Shown: positions 55,388 through 64,000 of the stretch, one piece after another | Layout of the letters: the number at the start of each line of letters is the position of its first letter | Position numbering within the stretch: position 1 is the first letter of the stretch | From: Saccharibacillus sacchari DSM 19268 | GTDB lineage: Bacteria; Bacillota; Bacilli; Paenibacillales; Paenibacillaceae | NCBI RefSeq assembly: GCF_000585395.1 | Contig: NZ_KK073875.1 | Coordinates: 447,186 to 511,185, forward strand | DNA length: 64,000 nt | Direction of reading: 5' to 3' | Notes under the pieces: generated by a model | What the model was told of the DNA's origin: nothing | What the model saw: only the letters and a program-made list of their open reading frames with translations | The model's database searches: none | Translations under genes and position numbers: made by a program

Positions 55388-56080
55388 CTAAGCAGACGGC
55401 GCGTTGTCGTACAGTTCGATCAATTGGCTGAATTCGGTAATCAACACGTCGGCATCTTCCAGCTCATGGTTGGCGCCGAAATCCGCATAAGCGCAGCCGA
55501 TGACGCCAAGCTCGTTGCCGCGGCCGGCTTGCACGTCGGAGGATCGGTCACCGACCATCCAGGCACTTTTTACCCCATGGGTGTTGAGCAGCATTTCCAC
55601 AAGCAACACCTTGGTCGCGGTCCGGTACTCTCCTGCGCTGTATTGGGATTCGAACAACTCCTCGATACCCAGCGCGGCCGACACTCCTTTTACATACCCT
55701 TCAAGGCCGTTGCTGGCTACAAAAAGACGCACGCCGCGTTCACGAAGCTGTTCCAGCGTCTCCTTGACGTCGGGATAGAGCAGCGCCTCTCCGCCTTTCA
55801 ACACTTCCAACTGAAGTTCAAGCAGCAGGTCGTTGGCCCGGTTGCGAAGCTTTTCGTCGGCATCCGGGATTACGATCTTCCAAATTTCCTCCAGCAGCAT
55901 GCCGAGACTTCCCAGAATCAATCGCTCCGGCGGCGTTTCTCCCTCGTAAAGCCCTTCGGCACGCAGCACGTCGAACATTTTGTGGTACGCCGGAAGCAAT
56001 GCGGTCTCCGTCTTGAACAATGTCCCGTCCATATCAAAGATCATCGCTTCCGGTTTTTGCAGGCTGGTTGCCGTTTGCAT
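55388..56080 (-). CDS. HAD-family phosphatase (phosphoglycolate phosphatase-like)
   Basis: A 230-residue HAD hydrolase. Motif I is FDMDGTLFKTE (about 15-25) with both Asp, motif II Ser in VASNG, and motif III/IV in VGDRSSDVQAGRGNE. The cap is helical (subclass I). It probably dephosphorylates a small phosphate ester; the substrate is unknown. The ATG at 56080 starts 7 nt after the stop of the CBS-domain membrane gene, so it is in its operon. Confidence 0.88.
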   Translation of the reverse strand: MQTATSLQKPEAMIFDMDGTLFKTETALLPAYHKMFDVLRAEGLYEGETPPERLILGSLGMLLEEIWKIVIPDADEKLRNRANDLLLELQLEVLKGGEALLYPDVKETLEQLRERGVRLFVASNGLEGYVKGVSAALGIEELFESQYSAGEYRTATKVLLVEMLLNTHGVKSAWMVGDRSSDVQAGRGNELGVIGCAYADFGANHELEDADVLITEFSQLIELYDNAPSA

Positions 56081-56087
56081 GTTCAGT

Positions 56088-57452
56088 TCAATCCTCTCCT
56101 CGTTCGTTTTCCTCCCCGTTTTCTTCGTTCCCGTCCGCCTCTTTGTGCGGCTTATGAATATGAACGCGGGTGATGCGCAATCGCTCGGCTTCCGCCACTT
56201 CAAACCGAATGCGGCCGAACTGAACGATCTGTCCCGGCAGCGGGTTGCCCTCAAGCTCCTTAAACATCCAGCCGCCGATCGAATCGACTTCCTCGTCATC
56301 GATGCCGGCTCCGGTCAAATCATTGACCTCTTCGACCAGCATCCGACCGTCGACCGAGATGATGTCACCGATCACTTCAACTTCCGGACGCTCGTTCTCG
56401 AATTCATCATACAAATCGCCGACGATTTCTTCCAGAATCTCTTCCGCCGTCAGCAAGCCGGCCGTGCCGCCGTACTCATCGACGACGAGGGTAAGTTGCG
56501 CACGCTTCTGCTGCATCAACCGTAACACATGACTAATCTCCATCGACTCCGGTACGTTCAGAATCGGACGAACCAGCTTGCGCAGATTCGGTTCCGTACC
56601 CTGCGGCCAGAGCAGAATATCCGTGATATGTACGAAACCGATAATTTGGTCCTTGTCTTCGATCGCGACCGGATAACGAGAATGCCGCGTCTCGGTAATG
56701 ATCTTCATATTGTCCTTCAATGGAAGATTCACATAGAGACAGTCCATATCCGTTCGCGGAAGCATGACCTCGCGTGCCAACATATCAGAGAAGTCGAAGA
56801 TGTTATCCATCAGTTTGACTTCCTCCAGATCGATAGCTCCGCTCTTCGCGCTCTGATTCATCAGTATTCGAATCTCTTCTTCGGAATGGGCGACGTCGCC
56901 TTCCCCGGCAGGTTGAATCCCGAATATGCGCAAAAATGCGTTAGCCGCATGATTAAGCAGCCAGATCACCGGAAGGAATACGTAATAGAATACGAGCAGC
57001 GGTCCGGCTAACGCGAGGGAAGTCCCTTCGGACTTTTGAATCGCCAACGATTTGGGTGCCAATTCGCCGAGCACGATATGCAGGAACGTAATGATGGCGA
57101 ACCCGATCGCGACCGATATGCCGGAGATCAGACCCGGATCGGTGAAACCCATTTGATACATCAGCGGTTCGACCAACAGCTCCGACACGGCCGGCTCGCC
57201 GAGCCACCCGAGCCCCAGCGAAGTCAACGTGATGCCGAGCTGCGTAGCGGATAGGTAGGCATCCAGCCGACTAGCTACTTTTAAAGCGTAAGGAGCCAGT
57301 CGGTTTCCTTCCGTTTCAAGCTGAAGCAGCCGGGAATGCCGAACTTTGACGAGCGAAAATTCCGCAGCGACGAATACGCCGTTCAGGAGAACCAGCAGCA
57401 GAACCAAAAACAGATTGATCGCCAATGTCCCTATCTCTATCTCGTGGCCCAA
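56088..57452 (-). CDS. CNNM/CorC-type membrane protein (hemolysin family)
   Basis: A 454-residue protein with an N-terminal DUF21/CNNM membrane domain of 4 helices (GVFVAAEFSLVKVRHSRL; ATQLGITLTSLGLGWLGEP; LGELAPKSLAI), a CBS pair (about 215-335) and a C-terminal CorC/HlyC domain (EIVGDLYDEFE; DDEEVDSIGGWMF). Relatives export Mg2+ or Co2+. The last 20 residues are very acidic. The start is TTG at 57452 with GAGGAGA upstream. Confidence 0.9.
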   Translation of the reverse strand: MGHEIEIGTLAINLFLVLLLVLLNGVFVAAEFSLVKVRHSRLLQLETEGNRLAPYALKVASRLDAYLSATQLGITLTSLGLGWLGEPAVSELLVEPLMYQMGFTDPGLISGISVAIGFAIITFLHIVLGELAPKSLAIQKSEGTSLALAGPLLVFYYVFLPVIWLLNHAANAFLRIFGIQPAGEGDVAHSEEEIRILMNQSAKSGAIDLEEVKLMDNIFDFSDMLAREVMLPRTDMDCLYVNLPLKDNMKIITETRHSRYPVAIEDKDQIIGFVHITDILLWPQGTEPNLRKLVRPILNVPESMEISHVLRLMQQKRAQLTLVVDEYGGTAGLLTAEEILEEIVGDLYDEFENERPEVEVIGDIISVDGRMLVEEVNDLTGAGIDDEEVDSIGGWMFKELEGNPLPGQIVQFGRIRFEVAEAERLRITRVHIHKPHKEADGNEENGEENERGED

Positions 57453-57498
57453 TGAAATCTCCTCTTTTCTTCAGCACATGCCGAAAATCCGGTTGTTC

Positions 57499-58635
57499 TT
57501 AGTCCAAAATCGCGCGGCGCGACTTGAAGTCTACCCCTTTGTAATACATGTCTGCTACGAGCAGGTTCGGTCCGCAGCAGCTTGCCGCATCGCAAAAACA
57601 ATTAACGGTGCGATTGAGCGGATGGTTAGTCGTCCATTCTTCGAAGATGGAATCGAGATTGTCTTTATATACACTACCAAATGAAGGGATGGCTGCAAAG
57701 TCCGTGACAAATACATCGCCGGTAAACATATTGACGTTCACGCGGCTGCGTCCGTCCGGATCGTTGCGCACCGTTACATTTTTGGCACTATACAGACGAT
57801 TCAGCAACTTGCGCTCTTCTGCGTTGCTTCCGCAAGCGTAGAACGGCAACGTGCCGAACAACATCCAAACATCCTCGTTGCGGTGATCCAGCAAATCATG
57901 GATCGCTACCCGCATCTCGTCCAGCGACAACACCGGCAGATTAGCCGCGAAAGCCGAAGGGTACATCGGGTGGACTTCATGACGCACGCAGCCCATATCG
58001 AGCACAGCCTGGTGCATTTGCGGCAAATGTTTGTGCGTACGGAAATTGATCATCGTTTCCGCCGAAATAAACATGCCCGACTTGCTGAGGCTTTTCGCGT
58101 TGTCGATCATCCGATTATACATTTTCTCAGCCGCGGCAAACGGAACCGGATGACCGCTGTTCGCAAATCCGGTCTCGTGAAAATGCTCGGGTCCCGTGTA
58201 GTTGAACGAAATATGCATCACGTCCAAATAAGGCAGCAGTTTCTCGTAACGTTCGAGATCCAGCGTCAGGTTCGAGTTGATCTGCGAACGGATGCCGCGC
58301 TCTCTCGCATAACGAAGCAACGGCACGATCACATTGTCGACGGTCTGACGACGGAAGGACGGCTCGCCGCCCGTGATGCTGATTGTTTCCAAATGCTCGA
58401 CCTCATCCAGACGACGCAGCATCAGATCGAGCGGAATCATGTCCGGCTCGTTCAAGACGAGCGTATCCCCGACCGCGCAATGCTCGCATCGCATATTGCA
58501 CAGGTTGGTAACGGTCATTTCCACGCTGGTCAGACGGTGACGCCCGTGTTTTCGGAGCGAACGGATCGGATCCCACGGATCGTAGCTGGGAGACAAATCG
58601 CGAAGTTTCTGACCACTGTTATTGATTACTGTCAT
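57499..58635 (-). CDS. yfkAB: Radical SAM protein YfkAB
   Basis: A 378-residue radical SAM enzyme. The cluster motif CNMRCEHC binds the 4Fe-4S centre that cleaves S-adenosylmethionine, TGGEP follows, and the C-terminal CFCDAASC matches the CxCxxxxC that defines YfkAB. The substrate and product are unknown. The ATG at 58635 has AAAGG 8 nt upstream; a GTG at 58644 is the alternative. A 12-bp hairpin (58668-58697) lies in the leader. Confidence 0.92.
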   Translation of the reverse strand: MTVINNSGQKLRDLSPSYDPWDPIRSLRKHGRHRLTSVEMTVTNLCNMRCEHCAVGDTLVLNEPDMIPLDLMLRRLDEVEHLETISITGGEPSFRRQTVDNVIVPLLRYARERGIRSQINSNLTLDLERYEKLLPYLDVMHISFNYTGPEHFHETGFANSGHPVPFAAAEKMYNRMIDNAKSLSKSGMFISAETMINFRTHKHLPQMHQAVLDMGCVRHEVHPMYPSAFAANLPVLSLDEMRVAIHDLLDHRNEDVWMLFGTLPFYACGSNAEERKLLNRLYSAKNVTVRNDPDGRSRVNVNMFTGDVFVTDFAAIPSFGSVYKDNLDSIFEEWTTNHPLNRTVNCFCDAASCCGPNLLVADMYYKGVDFKSRRAILD

Positions 58636-58763
58636 GTTGACCACCTTTATGATTAAGAACTGCCTTCGGACCGCTGCGAAAAAAGTCGCGGCAGTCCAAA
58701 AGGGTAAAAGCTGCTTTTCTTTACTATAACCGTTTTACGACTAACGATTGCCGGATCGGATTT

Positions 58764-59858
58764 TTAGCGATCCGCAATTCGTTCCACCATAGTGGAAAGA
58801 TGCTGCGAAAGATCGACCTCATAAGGCTGCACGCTGCCGCCTTCCGCGTCTTCGATAATCCGCACGATCGGACGATTGGGCGTTTTCGACGGAACGCTCG
58901 TGACTACGCCCGTTTCCCCCGAACTGAGTTTAACCGTCAAGCCTACCGGATACAACGCTACCTTGTCCCGGAATACTTCCAGCTTGCGCTGATCATACTG
59001 GGTGCAAGATCCTCCATATAAAATGTCCACGGCTTGATGCGGCAGCATTCCCCGACGGTATACCCGGTTGGTCGTCATCGCATCATAAGAGTCGGTTATG
59101 GCAATCCACTTGGCAAAGTCATGAATCTCGCTATCGTGAATCCCTCGCGGATATCCGCTGCCGTCCAACCGTTCATGATGTTGAAATGCGCAATGAGCGG
59201 CAAGCAGCGGCACGAACGGTTCGTCTTTTAAAATCGCGTAGCCCAATTCGGTGTGCCGCTTCATCTCCGAAAATTCGTCATCCGACAACTTGCCCGGCTT
59301 CAGCAGCACTTTCGGCTCGATACGGGTCTTTCCGATATCGTGCAGCATGGCGCCCATTCCGAGCGTGAACAGATCTTCCCGCGAATAGCCGGCGGCCATG
59401 CCCAACGTCAGCGTATAAAGGCAAACGTTGAACGAATGAGTATACAAATAGTGGTCCGTCGTATGAATGTCGCCCAACATAATCAAAACGTCTTCCCGAG
59501 AGCCCAGATCGTTCAGAATCTCTTCGGTCATTTTGCGAAAGCTGTAGCCCAGATGCGGATAAGACATGCGTCCCATCGTATCATTCATCATGCTGCGGTA
59601 AACGGTTCGGATTTGCTTGATGGCCTGGCGTTTCGTTTCGTCGGAAATCATCTCCGGCGGTACGATGTCGTCGGTCAACTTGTCCTGAATGTACAGCATA
59701 TCGACCCCGAGCCTTTCCAGCCTGCGGAGGATCGAAGCCGTCAGCTCGGCCCCTTCGGCCAGCAGCGTCAAACCCTCTTCATTATAAATGCGTTTGCCCA
59801 GCTTCATGCCGGGCTTTACTTGTCCGATCGACAGCAGGCGCACAAACTTCCACTCCAT
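58764..59858 (-). CDS. HD-GYP domain cyclic-di-GMP phosphodiesterase (first copy)
   Basis: A 364-residue protein. An N-terminal region of about 130 residues (a beta-rich segment also present in the second copy) precedes the HD-GYP domain with HDIGK at 173-177 and HHERLDGSGYPRG at 227-239, all metal and GYP residues intact. HD-GYP enzymes hydrolyse c-di-GMP, lowering its level. About 75 residues after the domain include a PilZ-like or small beta segment (KLSSGETGVVTSVPS). Read toward yfkAB, separate from the nucleotidase gene upstream. Confidence 0.93.
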   Translation of the reverse strand: MEWKFVRLLSIGQVKPGMKLGKRIYNEEGLTLLAEGAELTASILRRLERLGVDMLYIQDKLTDDIVPPEMISDETKRQAIKQIRTVYRSMMNDTMGRMSYPHLGYSFRKMTEEILNDLGSREDVLIMLGDIHTTDHYLYTHSFNVCLYTLTLGMAAGYSREDLFTLGMGAMLHDIGKTRIEPKVLLKPGKLSDDEFSEMKRHTELGYAILKDEPFVPLLAAHCAFQHHERLDGSGYPRGIHDSEIHDFAKWIAITDSYDAMTTNRVYRRGMLPHQAVDILYGGSCTQYDQRKLEVFRDKVALYPVGLTVKLSSGETGVVTSVPSKTPNRPIVRIIEDAEGGSVQPYEVDLSQHLSTMVERIADR

Positions 59859-59978
59859 TTAAGCCGTCCCGTAATCCGGATCGCGCGGCAACCGATCCCG
59901 GCGGCGAGGGCCGTTGATATTTTGAACTTTGCTATAGGACGGGTCTTCGTCGTTCCCTCGGCGATACGCTCCCAGCCG

Positions 59979-61415
59979 TCAGGCGCGTATCCAACGCGAA
60001 GCGGAGGCTTCTCCGGCGGCGCCGGGGCGCCCGAGTTCCATGCGCAACAGGTCGCGCAAAAATTCGGGCAAGATAAACGTTTTATCCGTTCCGCGGCTGA
60101 GCGATTCGTAACCGGCGCCGAACGTAAACATGTCCAGCGTCCCCACCCGGTACTCCTCGTCGGGTTCGATTGTCCGTTCGGACGTTCGAGCTTCCAAAAT
60201 GCGCGAATACGGCTCGGCTTCCGGATCATAGCGTACGAATAATCCGTCCGCGCACAACCCGCCAAGCCGTTCGCCTCTAAATCCGAATCCGGTCAATTTC
60301 TTGCCGGTATATTCCGGTAAGAGCGACTGCTCCAGACTGCGTAAAATATCGCTGCCGCGCAGCGTCACCACGCATGGATTGATCGGCGAGGGACAAAGCG
60401 CGTGCAGCATGCCTTCAGTGATCTCTCCCGGAGGCAGCGGCCCAAGCACCTGACCGGAATTAACCAGCGAAAATTCCCCTCCGGCAAAACGCCGAACCGA
60501 TTGGGCAAGCAAATTGCCAAGCTCGGACTCCTGCTCGTAATCGACGCCCAATTCGCGCTCGGAGACGGCAATGACCCGCCGAAGCCGCTTGGCCGCCTCT
60601 TCATGATGCCTCGAAATGGCATGATCGATCCGATCATCGGAGACGGCAGCGTCGTCGAGTGCGACAAGACCTGCCTCTCTAACTTTGCAGCGGCCCGAAG
60701 CGGTATCGCGTTCGATCACGATTCGTCCGATATGCTGACCGAATTTGCCGGCCGCACATACGACGGTTGTCCCGATCGCAACAGGCTCGGCAAGCAGATG
60801 ATGCGTGTGCCCGCCCAGAATCAGGTCAATCCCTTCAATCATGCTTGCTATTCGCTCATCCGACGCAAGTCCCAGATGAGATAACAATACAATAATATCG
60901 ACGTGTCGGCGCAGTTCGCTTACCTGCTGCTGAAGAAGCGAAAAAGGATCGGATACCTCGACGCCCAACAATCGATAAAAATCAGAGAACGGTGCGGTCA
61001 GGCCCAGTATGCCCACTCTAAACCCGCCGGTTTCAACGACTGCCGAGTCTTGCAGCCAAGCAGGCAATGAACCGTCCGCCATCCTTACGTTACCGCACAC
61101 AACCGGACAGTCCAAATGTGCATAGACCTCTCCAAGCTGCTGCGGCGTAAAGGTCAAGCCTTCGTTATTGCCGATCGTTACGGCATCATAGCCCGTGCGA
61201 TTGAGAATGTCGACATTGGCCAATCCCAGACTGCCTTCGGTCTCGATCGCCATTCGATCCATATGATCGCCCACGTCGAGCGTGCATACCGGCTTACCTT
61301 GCGATTTTTCAGCAGCGATAAACGCGGCGATCCGGCCCATCTGCTCAAAGTGGCTGTGAAGGTCGTTGGTATGCAAAATCGTCAACGTGTCTTGCTCTTC
61401 TGTCTTTGAGCCCAT
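59979..61415 (-). CDS. 5'-nucleotidase/metallophosphoesterase (YunD-like)
   Basis: A 478-residue bimetal phosphoesterase without a signal peptide. N-terminal metal ligands are in ILHTNDLHSHFEQ, DVGDHMDR, GNNEG and GGHTHH; the C-terminal substrate domain has NSGQVLGPLPPGEIT and GFGFRGERL. Members hydrolyse nucleoside 5'-phosphates or UDP-sugars. The ATG at 61415 has AAGGAGGA 8 nt upstream; the long upstream extension is not supported. Cytoplasmic location resembles YunD of B. subtilis. Promoters lie in the 640-bp gap before the second HD-GYP gene. Confidence 0.88.
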   Translation of the reverse strand: MGSKTEEQDTLTILHTNDLHSHFEQMGRIAAFIAAEKSQGKPVCTLDVGDHMDRMAIETEGSLGLANVDILNRTGYDAVTIGNNEGLTFTPQQLGEVYAHLDCPVVCGNVRMADGSLPAWLQDSAVVETGGFRVGILGLTAPFSDFYRLLGVEVSDPFSLLQQQVSELRRHVDIIVLLSHLGLASDERIASMIEGIDLILGGHTHHLLAEPVAIGTTVVCAAGKFGQHIGRIVIERDTASGRCKVREAGLVALDDAAVSDDRIDHAISRHHEEAAKRLRRVIAVSERELGVDYEQESELGNLLAQSVRRFAGGEFSLVNSGQVLGPLPPGEITEGMLHALCPSPINPCVVTLRGSDILRSLEQSLLPEYTGKKLTGFGFRGERLGGLCADGLFVRYDPEAEPYSRILEARTSERTIEPDEEYRVGTLDMFTFGAGYESLSRGTDKTFILPEFLRDLLRMELGRPGAAGEASASRWIRA

Positions 61416-61796
61416 TGAGGCCGTCCTCCTTCGGACCTTGCATCCTGCGCGAGCGACGCAACACCGAAATTTCCGGCGATGCGCCGACGCGAAATCGTAT
61501 TCGTTTTGACACTCAATCATAAGGCCATACCCGCGAACAAACAAGTCTGTTTACGGGCCCTATGCAAGCATTTTAACATGACGCCGGGCACTCGAAAAGA
61601 ATAAGACCTGCCTTGCATCCAAAATGTTGATTAAACACCTAGAAAAAAAGATGAAAAATAAGGATATTTTGTGCTTGTGTGATAGAATTGTCTAGTACAT
61701 TACTCTCCAATTTAAGGGTGGAATATGATATATTGAGAACGTACATGAGATAAAACAAGGTACTAAAGCAGTAAGCAAACAAATCGGAACTATACT

Positions 61797-61804
61797 GCCG
61801 ATAT
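61797..61804 (+). promoter_or_regulatory. Sigma-D-like -10 box before the second HD-GYP gene
   Basis: GCCGATAT is an exact match to the motility sigma factor -10, but the -35 at 15 bp reads AACA rather than TAAA, so the promoter is uncertain. The 380 bp before it (61416-61796) hold no gene and only a TATGAT-like -10 near 61727. Confidence 0.4.
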
Positions 61805-61815
61805 ACGAGTTAGAC

Positions 61816-62008
61816 GTTATCTGCGCATTTCGGCCCAGATAACGAAGCGATAACTCCATGATGCGCTTGATCCGGTCTTCGAGCGGACTTCGCGCCCCAT
61901 GTTTCGTTTCAGCCGACGCGATTGAGGGACCGGATCGTGCCGATCTGCAAAACCTGAGATCTCGGAGACGACAAAGTCTTACGGGAAGCGATATCCCCGG
62001 CAGTCTCC
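61816..62008 (+). promoter_or_regulatory. Structured leader of the second HD-GYP gene
   Basis: Four hairpins in a row: GTTATCTG/CAGATAAC (61816-61843), GATCCGGTC/GACCGGATC (61869-61936), GATCT/AGATC (61942-61961), and GGAGAC/GTCTCC (61964-62008) with an inner GAC/GTC and GGG/CCC. No match to a known riboswitch could be made by eye. Confidence 0.45.
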
Positions 62009-62054
62009 ATCGTTCTCCGCAGCATTCGTTCGTTACAGAAAGGAGACATCGCTT

Positions 62055-63110
62055 TTGAAAGTTTACGTAACCGATCTCAAGCCCGGCGACCGCCTGCTTG
62101 CCGACACCTTCAACCGGCACGGCGTGCACATTCTTGCCAAAGGCACTGCCCTGCACGATGCGGAAATCGCCCGTCTTGTTCAGCACAGTATTGATTATGT
62201 CGAAGTTCAACCCAATGTGGAAGAAGCTTATACCAATGCTAGCTCAGCCGCTTACTTCTTCCCTGAAATCAAGTCGACGTTCGACGATGCAGTCCTCATG
62301 TTCGAATCTTTGTTCCACGAATCCATGACGACCGGCACTTTCAACAGCGAACTCGTTGAGGACATTATGCAGCCGCTCTTCAATGTACTGGCTTCCCAAA
62401 AGGATGCTGTGGCCTTACTTTTGCTGCTGAACCGGGACGCCAACTACACGTATGTTCATTCCATGCAAGTCGGTATGCTGTCTTACTACCTTGCGCTCTG
62501 GCTTGGCCATCCGCATGATGAAGCTTCCGCTATCTGTCAGGCAGGTTATCTGCACGACATCGGCAAATCGACCATTCCAAGCGAGATTCTGAACAAGCCG
62601 GGCAGGTTGACGCGCGAAGAGTACGAGATCATCAAGACGCACACCGTAAACGGGTATGAAATCATTCGCAACTCGCTGGGTGACACGGTCGCTGCGACCG
62701 CTGCTCTCCAGCATCACGAGCGCGGAGACGGAAGCGGTTACCCTTACGGAATCAAGGAAGAGGAAATGCATCCCTGGTCACGTATCATTGCCGTGGCGGA
62801 CGTTTATAGCGCCATGACCAGCAACCGCGTGTATCAGGACAAGCAAGAACTCATCAACGTGCTGAAAGAATTGTATTCGCTCAGCTTCGGGCAATTGTCC
62901 GCCGAACCTACGCATACGTTCATTCGCAACATGCTGCCCTACTTTATCAACAAAAAGGTAAAGCTGACCAACGGGGAGTTCGGCTATATCGTGATGAATC
63001 ACCCCACCGACTTTTTCCGGCCTCTTATTCGTGTCAGCGACCGCTTCGTGGATCTCTCCATCGAACGCGACGTGGATATCGAAGAAGTGTTCTCGGATAG
63101 CGAAGCCTGA
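62055..63110 (+). CDS. HD-GYP domain cyclic-di-GMP phosphodiesterase (second copy)
   Basis: A 351-residue protein with the same layout as the first copy: a shared N-terminal segment (VTDLKPGDRLLADTFN) and an HD-GYP domain with HDIGK at 167-171 and HHERGDGSGYPYG at 220-232. Metal and GYP residues are intact, so it is probably an active c-di-GMP phosphodiesterase. The start is TTG with AAAGGAGA upstream. It has a long structured leader and a possible sigma-D promoter, which would tie it to motility genes. Confidence 0.93.
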   Translation: MKVYVTDLKPGDRLLADTFNRHGVHILAKGTALHDAEIARLVQHSIDYVEVQPNVEEAYTNASSAAYFFPEIKSTFDDAVLMFESLFHESMTTGTFNSELVEDIMQPLFNVLASQKDAVALLLLLNRDANYTYVHSMQVGMLSYYLALWLGHPHDEASAICQAGYLHDIGKSTIPSEILNKPGRLTREEYEIIKTHTVNGYEIIRNSLGDTVAATAALQHHERGDGSGYPYGIKEEEMHPWSRIIAVADVYSAMTSNRVYQDKQELINVLKELYSLSFGQLSAEPTHTFIRNMLPYFINKKVKLTNGEFGYIVMNHPTDFFRPLIRVSDRFVDLSIERDVDIEEVFSDSEA

Positions 63111-63130
63111 TTCCTTTATCGCATTGCAGC

Positions 63131-63171
63131 AGAAAAAACACGTATCCGCCAAAAGCGGGCACGTGTTTTTA
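63131..63171. terminator. Terminator between two converging genes
   Basis: AAAAACACGT / ACGTGTTTTT with CCGC/GCGG inside; A- and T-runs suit both strands. Confidence 0.88.
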
Positions 63172-63177
63172 TTTGGT

Positions 63178-63747
63178 CTATTTCTTCAATACCAATTTGA
63201 CGGTCGACGCCTGAACGTCCTCGTCCTTCGACGCAACGTAACGGTTCAACAGCTTCTGGGATTGAATCATGGCACTTGGCGTTTCCGTTCCGGTCTCTTT
63301 CCAATAGCTTTGGAGCAGCTCATACAGATTGCCGTATTTCCCTGCGCCTTCCGCCAGGAAGAAATAAGCAATCTCGTTGCCGCGCGGCTTCAAATGACGT
63401 TCTGCACGGCTGTTATGGTCATACGTGCAGACTTCGACGTCTCCGTCTTTGTTCACGCCGCCGAATGCCGTCATGATCGATTTGCTTTTTTCGGAAAAAG
63501 CGGACAGCGTCATTTGCAAAATGACCAAAATACGGTCATAAGGCGTGCCTTCCTTCAGCAGATCCTCAACGTGCTTCGTAATAACCGCACGCGCTTCGCG
63601 ATCCCCTCCGGCTGTAGCCACAAACTCGCGATCTCCCACTCTCACCACATGCTCTTCCGGCTGTGGCGTATGTTCCGAACCGGCGGCGACATTATCGCTC
63701 ATCACGGTTATAAATTTCTCTTTTGCGATTACGGAAATGAAGCTCAT
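63178..63747 (-). CDS. Protein of unknown function (possibly Ntn-hydrolase-like)
   Basis: A 189-residue soluble protein. The ATG at 63747 has AAGGAGGAG 9-10 nt upstream; the longer frame has no ribosome site. The first residues (MSFISVIAKEKFITVMSDN) recall the beta strands of proteasome-like proteins, but no N-terminal Thr, Ser or Cys nucleophile is visible, so this is only a resemblance. The last 50 residues are helical and charged. No membrane segment. An extended -10 promoter TGGTATACT (63916-63908, minus) lies about 160 bp upstream. Confidence 0.7.
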   Translation of the reverse strand: MSFISVIAKEKFITVMSDNVAAGSEHTPQPEEHVVRVGDREFVATAGGDREARAVITKHVEDLLKEGTPYDRILVILQMTLSAFSEKSKSIMTAFGGVNKDGDVEVCTYDHNSRAERHLKPRGNEIAYFFLAEGAGKYGNLYELLQSYWKETGTETPSAMIQSQKLLNRYVASKDEDVQASTVKLVLKK

Positions 63748-63907
63748 TTTCTTATACTCCTCCTTCATCTGAAGCGTATGTACTTCTGCATCTTTGCTCG
63801 GCTGATATGCAATGGGTACATAACGCTGTAAGCCAAACGATCCGCGAATCAAGCTTTTTCGGCCTTTATTGCGCAGACTCAAACAACTATCGGGTTTCGG
63901 CTTACTC

Positions 63908-63916
63908 AGTATACCA
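63908..63916 (-). promoter_or_regulatory. Extended -10 promoter of the last gene
   Basis: TG-G-TATACT on the minus strand without a good -35. Beyond it, 63917-64000 holds nothing recognisable. Confidence 0.5.
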
Positions 63917-64000
63917 GATGAAAGCGACCTCAAGCTATTCCTTAAAATATTCTCGGTGCAAAAATAAGCCAATTCAGATAAAGCTTATTCGTTTCATCGG

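Noticed and set aside
61942-62008. Direct call of a c-di-GMP-I (GEMM) riboswitch
   Set aside because: GCAAAACC and GACAAAGTC are similar to the core but conserved bases and the tetraloop-receptor pairing do not match; left as an unassigned structured leader.

Overview
The window looks like chromosome from a moderately GC-rich Firmicute of the Paenibacillaceae (Paenibacillus/Saccharibacillus-like). This is inferred from strong Shine-Dalgarno sites with frequent TTG starts, sigma-A promoters, a CIRCE element, PhoP boxes, and a gene order that follows one Bacillus subtilis neighbourhood: dnaE, accDA, pyk, fxsA, citZ-icd-mdh, phoPR, polA, mutM, coaE, nrdR. No rRNA, tRNA, CRISPR array, prophage or insertion sequence was seen.

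Layout. 1-2.2 kb: an RpiR-type regulator fragment, a secreted protein of unknown function and a Gfo/Idh/MocA oxidoreductase. 2.3-5.0 kb: a ytcD-ytbD-ytbE-like set (HxlR regulator, MFS exporter, aldo-keto reductase). 5.4-13.8 kb: a chemoreceptor, a large SWIM/SNF2 helicase, a membrane protein and htpG under CIRCE control. 14.0-18.5 kb: a YbaK deacylase and a galactan-use operon (solute-binding lipoprotein, intracellular GH53, secreted GH53). 19.1-24.0 kb: a SigA-like factor without region 1.1 and two ABC-2 exporter modules with a GntR/YtrA-type regulator. 24.1-29.4 kb: nrdR, a lytic transglycosylase, coaE, mutM, polA. 29.5-37.5 kb: a CorA-type transporter and a phosphate locus (phoU, pstB, a soluble CBS-domain chemoreceptor, phoP, phoR, a BASS transporter). 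37.7-49.4 kb: an HD nucleotidase, an SDR, a membrane protein, mdh, icd, citZ, fxsA, a thioesterase, pyk, accA, accD. 49.7-64 kb: dnaE, ytoI, a YheA/YlbF protein, a HAD phosphatase, a CBS/hemolysin-type protein, yfkAB, two HD-GYP proteins around a yunD-like nucleotidase, and a final protein of unknown function.

The most interesting structure is in the phosphate locus. 11-bp-periodic PhoP-box repeats precede pstB and the soluble chemoreceptor, with a shorter two-repeat box before phoP, so the receptor is predicted to belong to the Pho regulon. The transporter gene upstream overlaps phoR by 4 nt. Other intergenic signals are: several long imperfect inverted repeats of about 90-200 bp, two of which share nearly identical arms and form a dispersed family; a convergent promoter facing the sigma-factor promoter; and a leader with four hairpins behind a sigma-D-like -10 box before an HD-GYP gene. 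All functional statements are from reading motifs by eye; no searches or folding programs were run.
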